From the NCBI GenBank assembly GCA_964030785.1, contig OZ034975.1:17029642-17093641 (forward strand): a stretch of DNA of 64,000 bases, in the 5' to 3' direction. The position numbers were made by a program, and so were the translations under genes. Below are positions 57,833-64,000 of the stretch, one piece after another (position 1 is the stretch's first letter; each line of letters begins with the position of its first letter). The DNA is from Siderastrea siderea (Eukaryota; Cnidaria; Anthozoa; Scleractinia; Rhizangiidae). The notes under the pieces are model-generated. The model was not told the DNA's origin, did no database searches, and saw nothing but the letters and a program-made list of their open reading frames with translations.

Positions 57833-57925
57833 CGGTAATTGCAGGGTCATGGATTCGACTCCTGTACAAGCCTGAATTTCAGGATCATGGGTTCGATTCC
57901 CGTATAAGCCTGATTTTTGTTTTTC
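57833..57925 (+). repeat. SINE 3' half with duplicated box B
   Basis: CGGTAATTGCAGGGTCATGG, then two successive T-arm segments, GGATTCGACTCCTGTACAAG and GGGTTCGATTCCCGTATAAG, separated by CCTGAATTTCAGGATC. A local ~35-bp tandem duplication of the tRNA 3' half. Confidence 0.75.
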
Positions 57926-57946
57926 AGGTTTCCTTTTTGTTACTTT

Positions 57947-58639
57947 GGACTTTCGCGGGTGTCCTCCGGGTAAAAAAAAACGTATGCGCCCCATTTTAAA
58001 GGAAAACACGGCAAATTGTATTTTGTTGGAAAGGTTAATGAATGTAGATTTCAGAAAAAAATATGAATTCCCGGTTTCTTTATTTCCGCGAAAGAAAATT
58101 GCAAACAGCCGCAGAAATGACCATGTGTCATTCAATTGAATTAATAGGGTACCAAATCCGAGCGCATTCGCAAAAAAACTGCGCAGTGTTAATCTCAAAG
58201 GATTAATCATCAAAAGTGTAGAAGCATTTTTTCGATATTTTGGGTGTTTTTTTTTTAATTAATCTGTCAAGTTCGATGAGCAAAGAATACGCGATGCGCA
58301 TTGCATTGAAGATCGCCACGGGTGAAATATTAAAAAATTCAAAAATTCCCGACACACTTTGGATTCACCACATCTAAGGAATGTTCAGGCCAAATTGTAC
58401 AGAAATCTGCCGATTTTTGACACCATATTAATTTATTTTTCTGATTGAATGACGCACGGTCATTTTCGCGGTCATTTTTGAAATTTTCGTTTGCGGAATT
58501 AAAAAAAAATGGCAATTCAAATTTTCTTTGTACGAAATCTACATTTATTAACCTTTCCAACGATATATAGTTTGTCATGTTTTCCTTTAAAATGGCCCGC
58601 ATACGAATTTTTTTTCCCGGAGGACACCCGCGAAGGTCC
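57947..58639. mobile_element. 0.69-kb foldback element
   Basis: Arms of about 215 bp in inverted orientation: left GGACTTTCGCGGGTGTCCTC, right inverse of GGACCTTCGCGGGTGTCCTC. Both carry TTAAAGGAAAACA, GGAAAGGTTAATGAATGTAG-like and GAATGACxCxxGGTCATTT blocks. No clear target duplication. Non-coding. Confidence 0.85.
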
Positions 58640-58907
58640 GGAGTAAACCTAACAAACTTAATAAGTTGAAAACATAACTGCGATGATCTTTCACATCTTT
58701 ATTCTTTCTCCTGCAGTTATTCTTTCTCCTGCAAATATATGATATTCATACATTCGAACTCGTTAAAAGATAGCTTTAATATACAAAGCAGTGCATGACA
58801 TTTTTTTTCCCAAATTTAAGTTCTGAAAAATGAGCGGTTGCCCCCAATTTTTCTTTTTGGATTCCAACAGCCCTTGCTAAGCTCTGCTTTTCCCGCATAG
58901 TCATTAA

Positions 58908-59205
58908 CCCTATTTCGTATGGGCTTTTTGAGAGTTTCTGAGCCTGGGGGGTGGCGCACAAAGTGCCCCCCCCTAGATCTCGAAAGGTATTCACGCTCTT
59001 GTGATGAAACTTGTCACTTTTATAGTACGTCATTAGCCAAACACATTGGGCTTATGACGTGTCGATCAAGACGTTTCATGACGTCAGAATGACGTCACAA
59101 AGCAGTCATTTTGAATTTTGAGCCGCCATCTTGAATCCCGAGCATGCACTCAGACAATTGACAATGACGTCATCGAAAAATATATGAATTTGTTCTAAGA
59201 AACGA
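58908..59205. mobile_element. piggyBac-type MITE, copy 4 (right part missing)
   Basis: TTAA (58904-58907) then CCCTATTTCGTATGGGC, and the left half of the family (GATCTCGAAAGGTATT, GGGCTTATGACGTGTC, GCCGCCATCTTGAATCC) to about 59205 (GTTCTAAGAAAC). There another repeat takes over. Truncated copy. Confidence 0.8.
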
Positions 59206-59385
59206 GCCTCCCTTATCCTTACCTGTAATTTTCAAGCTCATTCCATTTGTGCCCGTCCGTTTCGCCCAACCACCAAGAAATAGCAGGCTGTTTTCGCTTA
59301 TGTTGTTTCTATAATATGGGATATGTTTTGGGTCTGTGCTTCTTGCCTCAGCTTCCCGCATTCCTCTAGGCTATTTTTTTCTGTC
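59206..59385 (+). repeat. Dispersed repeat, copy A (also at 62700)
   Basis: Shares the order TTTTCAAGCT, GTCCGTTTCGCCC, GGCTGTTTTCGCTT, ATATGGGATA, TCTGTGCTT and GCATTCCTC with 62703-62885. Non-coding, same orientation. Confidence 0.7.
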
Positions 59386-59452
59386 GGCGTTAACCCTCAT
59401 ACGTACAAGCAATCTCATTCCCCCACTGTGATACAAGGGATGGGGTTGATGA

Positions 59453-61283
59453 ATCAGTGATCACTTCCGGCAATTCTACTTTTCAAGAAAACCTGGATCT
59501 AGAAACTCCAAACCTTCATAAAAATCACCTTCTTGATTTGTGATTTACTCGCAAAACGAAAAATATGATACTTTTTTTATCGATTTCACTTGCGTTTGTA
59601 AAATCTGAAATAAGCGCTGATTTTTTGTCAGAAATAGTGGGGTATTTTGGGGATTAGTCTTTGATATTGCACAAGTCAATTTTCTCAAGTTATTGTTTTA
59701 TTTGACCATCGCGAAGTAAGTCAAAACGAGAAATTACTCGAGTTTTTTCAGCTTTTCGCTTTTTTCTCCAAAATCGGAAAAAGTCAACATTTTTTTGCTT
59801 TATCTGTTCGGCTTCCTTGATTGACACCTGTCACAAAATGGCGCGAAACTAAGACCAGGTTCGTCGCATACAGCCTTTCTGCATCGCTCCCATCAAGATG
59901 GCGAACCTGTATGTTAAGGTAGAGATGCAAGAAAAAGTATTGAGGTTTAGGTCTTCCACTTTAACCATGGGAAACCTGGCCATGATTTTTAAACTTGATA
60001 TAAATCAAGGAATCTACATTTGTTCAGGGGAAGAAGGGGAAATAATAATACCATCGGAGACTGGAGTTTTCAACGTTGAAGACTATGACAGACGTACGTT
60101 GCGAACGGTGAACAAACCTAGTAGACTTTAAAAAGTCTACTATGTGAGAACAATCGACAAACCTGAAATGTGCATATATAATGACTGGATTCTTGTTAGG
60201 CATTGAGAACAGCTTGATAATTCTTGAGCTGCAACCATCGCTATTTGCATAAAACATACATCCATACATCACTAGTTTTTCATTTTGATGGCAGTGTAGC
60301 TTGTTTCCATGGTAGGGCGCAAAATACGGAACCGGATTTCCTCTACGTTACAACGGTGGTCACGTACGGTATCTTCCCTTCGTCTCGCATGATTGACCAG
60401 ATTTACACGGCGCAAAGATTTTGATGCGATACCTGTTTTCAGCTTAGTGTTAAGCCTTTGCTACGAACATAGCCAGTCATCATTTTACGTCCAAAGGTTG
60501 GTCCGACCTGGAATTAAAGAAAACAAATTGCTTCCACCAACATATTATTAATTTCACGACGAATAAAACGTGGCAACCTTACCTCGTTCACGCAATCTTG
60601 AATAATGGTATCTATCCCCGGTTCATTCATTTTGGTTACCTCGTGTTTGGAACAAACAGCGCAAGTTTCTCTCGGAAAGGCCTGTTCTTACTTCCAGAAT
60701 ATTTTGCTTGAAGAAACTGCTGATCTCCTTGTATCTTCTGCTTGCTTTTACTTGACTCCTTATTACGTTGATATCACGTTCAAAATACTCCCTAATGAAA
60801 CAAGCACGGGGGAGGGGAACAAGGCGCCAAATTCAAATGCAGGTCACTAGAAGGTCACCAATCGACAAACGGCGCAAAAAATCCAAGCCGACTGAATTTT
60901 GATAGCTGTCAATCAAAGAGGCCGAACAGATAAAACGGAAAAAGGTTGACTTTTTTCGATTTTGGACAAAAAGGCGAAAAAGCTGAAAAAAACTCGAGAA
61001 ATTTCTCGTTTACTTTTTTTCGCGATTGGTCAAATTAAACAATGACTTGAGAAAATTGACTTAGGCAATATCCGAGACAAATCCCCAATATAGCCCACTA
61101 TTTCTGATTAAGAAATCGGCACTTATTTCAGATTTTATAAACGCAAGTGAAATCGATAAAAAAGGTATCATATTTTTCGTTTTGCGAGTAAATCACAAAT
61201 CAAGAAGGTGATTTTTATGGAGGGTTGTAGTTTCTAGATCCAGGTTTTCTTGAAAAGTAGAATTGCCGGAAGCAATCACTGAT
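59453..61283. mobile_element. 1.8-kb DNA transposon with ~415-bp TIRs
   Basis: The outer arms 59453-59867 and 60867-61283 are inverted relatives along their whole length. Shared blocks include ATCAGTGAT, CTTCCGGCAATTCTAC, AACCTGGATCTAGAAACT, TCACCTTCTTGATTTGTGA, TTTCACTTGCGTTT and GTTCGGC before TTGATTGACA. The ~1-kb interior has two small ORFs and no transposase. Such long arms occur in several foldback-type families; no target duplication was identified. Confidence 0.9.
59898..60131 (+). CDS. Unrecognised 77-codon ORF inside the long-TIR element
   Basis: ATG at 59898 in a good context (ATCAAGATGGCG) gives MANLYVKVEMQEKVLRFRSS, then LAMIFKLDINQGIYI, EEGEIIIPSETGVF and VEDYDRRTLRTVN, ending at 60131. 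The mixture of charged and hydrophobic residues looks coding-like (short alternating beta-type segments), unlike the surrounding AT-rich ORFs. It may be a captured host exon or the start of an element protein. A possible donor (GAACG|GTGAAC) lies near 60107. No family recognised. Confidence 0.35.
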   Translation: MANLYVKVEMQEKVLRFRSSTLTMGNLAMIFKLDINQGIYICSGEEGEIIIPSETGVFNVEDYDRRTLRTVNKPSRL

Positions 61284-61802
61284 AAAGATAGCCTTAATGT
61301 GCTCTACGAGATGAGGTAGAAAGTAGGTATTATCATATAAAAACGGTCGAAATTGAAAATTTTTCATGCTAGACGCGTAAAGTAGGAGATATGCTGTTTG
61401 TCGATATCTTATACTTTCTCACCGAAAAAAGTTGAAAAACATGCACTTTATATCAAACTTTACCATAACGTGGCTAACGGATACATGCGTAAAGCTTCTG
61501 AAAACGGCAGGTGCTGACAAAAAATCTTTTTGAAGAAATTGATAGCCTGCAGGCCTCCTCCCCCTTCTACGTCCCAGGATCATAATTAAGCATCATTTTA
61601 TTTACAACACCGACACTCGTGAATAACGTCTTTCACCAAACGAATCAGGTCCTCATTTCGATCTTTTGCTCGGAAAAGAACCTCAAAATGGTGAAGTGTT
61701 GTTTTTAGCCTGGCCACACTGAATATGCCTATTTTTTCCGTTCTTATAATAGTCACAAAAATCATAGGCGTCAAAACTATGGGATTTGTGAGCCCGATTT
61801 CT
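61284..61802. other. Unassigned stretch
   Basis: A minus-strand ORF at 61598-61822 (VLTPMIFVTIIRTEKIG, HFEVLFRAKDRNEDLI) has some coding-like character and lies directly after the fragment at 61803, but no domain or splice link is clear. Confidence 0.35.
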
Positions 61803-62236
61803 TCATTTATATCGTTCACCAAAGCACAGCAGTCTCATACCAGAATTGACGGCCTCAATATCTTGATTTTCATCTTCTTCTGGCCGCGCTGTCGCATCCG
61901 TTGATGGAGTGGTAGCATCCTGGCCGCGGGACTTCTGTCGTGAAGCTAAACGTGAAAAGAAGCTGGTAATCTGGGTTTTCGTGAGCCATTCTGCTCTTTC
62001 AAACAGCCTTTCGTTTCTTTCATTTGGTACATTGCGTATGCTATTTGCTTGAACTTCATCTGGGTCAGCCTTTCTCCCATGTCCAACTTTGTCGTGGTCT
62101 TGTGGTCAGGATTCAAAATTAATTTATAGTTTAAATTTTGTCCTTTTTCTCCCTCATCCTCCAGAATGTATGTTCTAAAGTGTTCTTGTTGATCGCACGA
62201 AAGAACATTACAGCACTTCAAGTTGTAGTACGGCAA
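61803..62236 (-). CDS. Unrecognised minus-strand coding fragment(s)
   Basis: Two frames in succession look coding. The first, from an acceptor-like TTTAG at about 62245, gives LLPYYNLKCCNVLSCDQQEH, then TYILEDEGEKGQNLNYK and LNPDHK. After about 62105 a second frame gives GHGRKADPDEVQANSIRNV, NERLFERAEWLTKTQITSFF, SRLASRQKSRGQDAT and an acidic ARPEEDENQDIEAVNSG, where G|GTATGA could be a splice donor (stop at 61803 if not spliced). Either a frameshift or a very short intron joins them. KTQITSFF fits a relaxed PCNA-binding (PIP-like) pattern. No family was recognised; it could be a transposon protein or a host exon. Confidence 0.4.
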
Positions 62237-62702
62237 AAGGTCTAAAGTCAGATTTTAGACGCGCAAATTGTACTTAGTTTAGGAAGGGTGTGGTAGACTG
62301 AAGCTCGCACAGGGAGGAGCCACTAGGTTCCGGAAACCACCTGAGCAGTTCTAGCCTGCGACACTCTAAGCCCAGTACGTAGTAGAAAGAAAATAACTTT
62401 GCTTGACTAATTGAAAGCAGCTCCAGTAAAAAGAACCCCAATGAAGACAGAGGTCATGACGGCTGAATCACTTATTTAGCGACTCGTTCCTTTTAAAGTC
62501 TACAAGGGAGTGGCCCTGAAAGGGGTGGGGAGGGGTATGTCTTAACAGACGCAGATGCGACGCAATATCCAAATGATATTAATAATTTACCCACATGCGG
62601 CAATGATTTAGGCCAGTGTTCATCAAAGCTTTCGTTTTTTCTTTGAGATGTTGTCGTGTAATGTCGTTGCCTGACAAGCGAATAAGGCTCTTTGCTTGCG
62701 CG

Positions 62703-62885
62703 CGAACCTCCCTAATTTTCAAGCTTATTCCCTAGTTTAGTTTGCAGTATGCCAGTTTGTCCGTTTCGCCCTACCAGCTCGCAAGAAATCACGGGCTGTT
62801 TTCGCTTGTGCAGTTTCGGTCATATGGGATACGTCTTGCGTCTGTGCTTTTTGCATCAGCTTACTGCATTCCTCGAGGCGGACGG
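62703..62885 (+). repeat. Dispersed repeat, copy B (also at 59206)
   Basis: Same orientation and block order as 59206-59385, about 80 percent similar by eye. The ORFs here (62742-62996) are by-products of the repeat. Confidence 0.7.
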
Positions 62886-63252
62886 AGACTTCGCGTGCGG
62901 ACCACTCAATATGGACTTCGAGTCAGAATATTCTTTTTATATACTCAATCGGTTCCACAATATAAAATTCTCGCTAGCTTAAATGATTCGTACTAATACT
63001 GCCGGACGAATTGACTCGAAAAGCATAACACTTGCATCCTGAGAAGCACAAAGTTTATACTGTTTGAGACCACTGATCTGCGAAATCCTTCGATTTTTCT
63101 GAAAAGTTTTGAAGACCAGAGCTCACACTTTTTTCATTCTCATATCAATTACAAACTGGCGGAATGACGTTGCTAAGTTCACAGATTGAAAACGTTAAGT
63201 GAAAACGATTGTAACAGAGTAATATTTACGCTAGTCAACTATACACGTACAC
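62886..63252. other. Unassigned stretch
   Basis: No feature recognised. Confidence 0.4.
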
Positions 63253-63470
63253 TCAGTCCCATGTTCCAAGTTTGTGTTCCATAATTGGAAGTCCGTTGTC
63301 CGCAGTTCGGAAATGTATTTTTACTGGCCTGTTTGTATTTTGTAACACAAGTCGTGAAACATTTAATTCATCGGTTGTTCTCCAGAAATGTAGCGACTGG
63401 ATCTCGGTACCTTCCTTATAAATCTCTACTGTGTCGTCTTTGTATCTTGTGATGAACAAAAAGGCTGTAC
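63253..63470 (-). CDS. Unrecognised minus-strand ORF, possible terminal exon
   Basis: After an acceptor-like CAACGTACAG the frame reads FLFITRYKDDTVEIYKEG, EIQSLHFWRTTDELNVSRL, NTNRPVKIHFRTADNGLP and ends IMEHKLGTWD-stop. Balanced amino-acid composition and non-AT-driven codons suggest real coding. No ATG starts it in frame and no domain was recognised. It may belong to the same minus-strand gene as the fragment at 61803, but the order (this stop-bearing exon upstream) argues for two separate units. Confidence 0.3.
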
Positions 63471-63479
63471 GTTGCACAT

Positions 63480-64000
63480 TTTATGAGCCGCCAAAGCGTT
63501 CGACGGAAAGAGTTTTAAATAACAAGGTAGGCGTCAAATGAGGTGATTTCTCAGGTCAAGGAGCGTAAGAATAGACGTTGATATAGCAACATGAGAAAGA
63601 ATAGGCCATTGTATGTAGAAATGTAATGAGATTTCCCTTCATTTGGGTAGAATTATTGATAAATTAAGCGACCATAATAAGACAACAAGTCTTCCGACTG
63701 GAATGGGAGTCTATGTCACGCAAGACACCATTGGCGAAAATGGCTTACTAAACTTCGACACAATTTCTCAGAATCGCATTCTGCCGCAAGTTTTATTGCA
63801 TAATTCTAGGAAACACTGCTTGGTCTATGCCTAGAACGAGTTTTTACGTCTGGCCTAAGTGCCTCAATTGAGAATTTTGGCATGTTTCAAAGGCACTATT
63901 TCATCGAGTTCGAGTGACTTATTAAATTACTCCATTTATCATTTTCAGTTTCACACGATTTCGATCGAGAAATGTCCAAATGACACAGGAGCGGTAAAAA
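63480..64000. other. Right edge, unassigned
   Basis: A 63-codon plus-strand ORF (63643-63834) with MGVYVTQDTIGENGLLNFD is somewhat coding-like, but has no recognised domain or splice context. Confidence 0.3.

Noticed and set aside
57800..58213. 137-codon minus-strand ORF
   Set aside because: Runs through a SINE box B duplication and one arm of a foldback element; repeat-derived.

Overview
This window is eukaryotic: AT-rich, intron-dominated and crowded with transposable elements. The mixture of a Tx1/L1-like LINE, a Penelope-like fragment, tRNA-derived SINEs, many small terminal-inverted-repeat (TIR) elements and a secreted LamG-plus-EGF gene suggests a cnidarian, most likely an anthozoan such as a stony coral. 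That assignment is inference; nothing in the sequence names the species.

Host coding sequence is sparse, and the credible exons are on the + strand. A LamG-like (concanavalin A-like) exon lies at 47253-47870 and a six-cysteine EGF exon at 54410-54523. Both are symmetric phase 1-1 exons. Upstream are five copies of a 67-base signal-peptide first exon (8618, 10399, 21065, 36521, and a broken one at 39019), each ending in phase 1 before a GT donor, so each could splice in frame to the LamG exon. The copies sit in a tandem array of about seven related units (roughly 7.43-40.0 kb, plus a diverged unit at 42.7-46.6 kb) that has been repeatedly invaded by mobile elements. The array looks like repeated duplication of the 5' end of one secreted-protein gene.

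Mobile elements by region. At 1.7-3.2 kb is a TIR element with a TTA duplication. At 4.6-7.25 kb is a loose inverted repeat with a decayed acidic ORF and a piggyBac-type MITE. At 14.8-20.4 kb is a full-length, minus-strand LINE with a 14-bp target duplication, ORF1 (frameshifted) and ORF2 (one in-frame stop). At 25.56-34.59 kb is a 9-kb TIR element whose ends carry inverted arrays of the 19-bp odd palindrome GATGCAGAAATTCTGCATC, two per ~108 bp; it has nested MITEs and no recognisable transposase. At 35.6-36.2 kb is a long-TIR element. At 40.4-42.3 kb are a piggyBac-type MITE, a cluster of ATCGAT sites and a small TTA-duplicating MITE. At 44.8-46.1 kb is an ORF1-only LINE with an 18-bp target duplication. 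At 49.98-52.90 kb is a TIR element holding a transposase remnant, a Penelope RT fragment and an inverted SINE dimer. At 55.4-61.3 kb are more SINEs, a 2.1-kb element inserted in the anticodon region of a SINE, a foldback element, and a 1.8-kb element with ~415-bp TIRs. The last 2.5 kb contains unassigned minus-strand ORFs.

The most unusual object is the 9-kb palindrome-array element. Next are the duplicated signal-peptide exons upstream of the LamG/EGF gene, the ORF1-only LINE, and the element interrupting a tRNA-like SINE.
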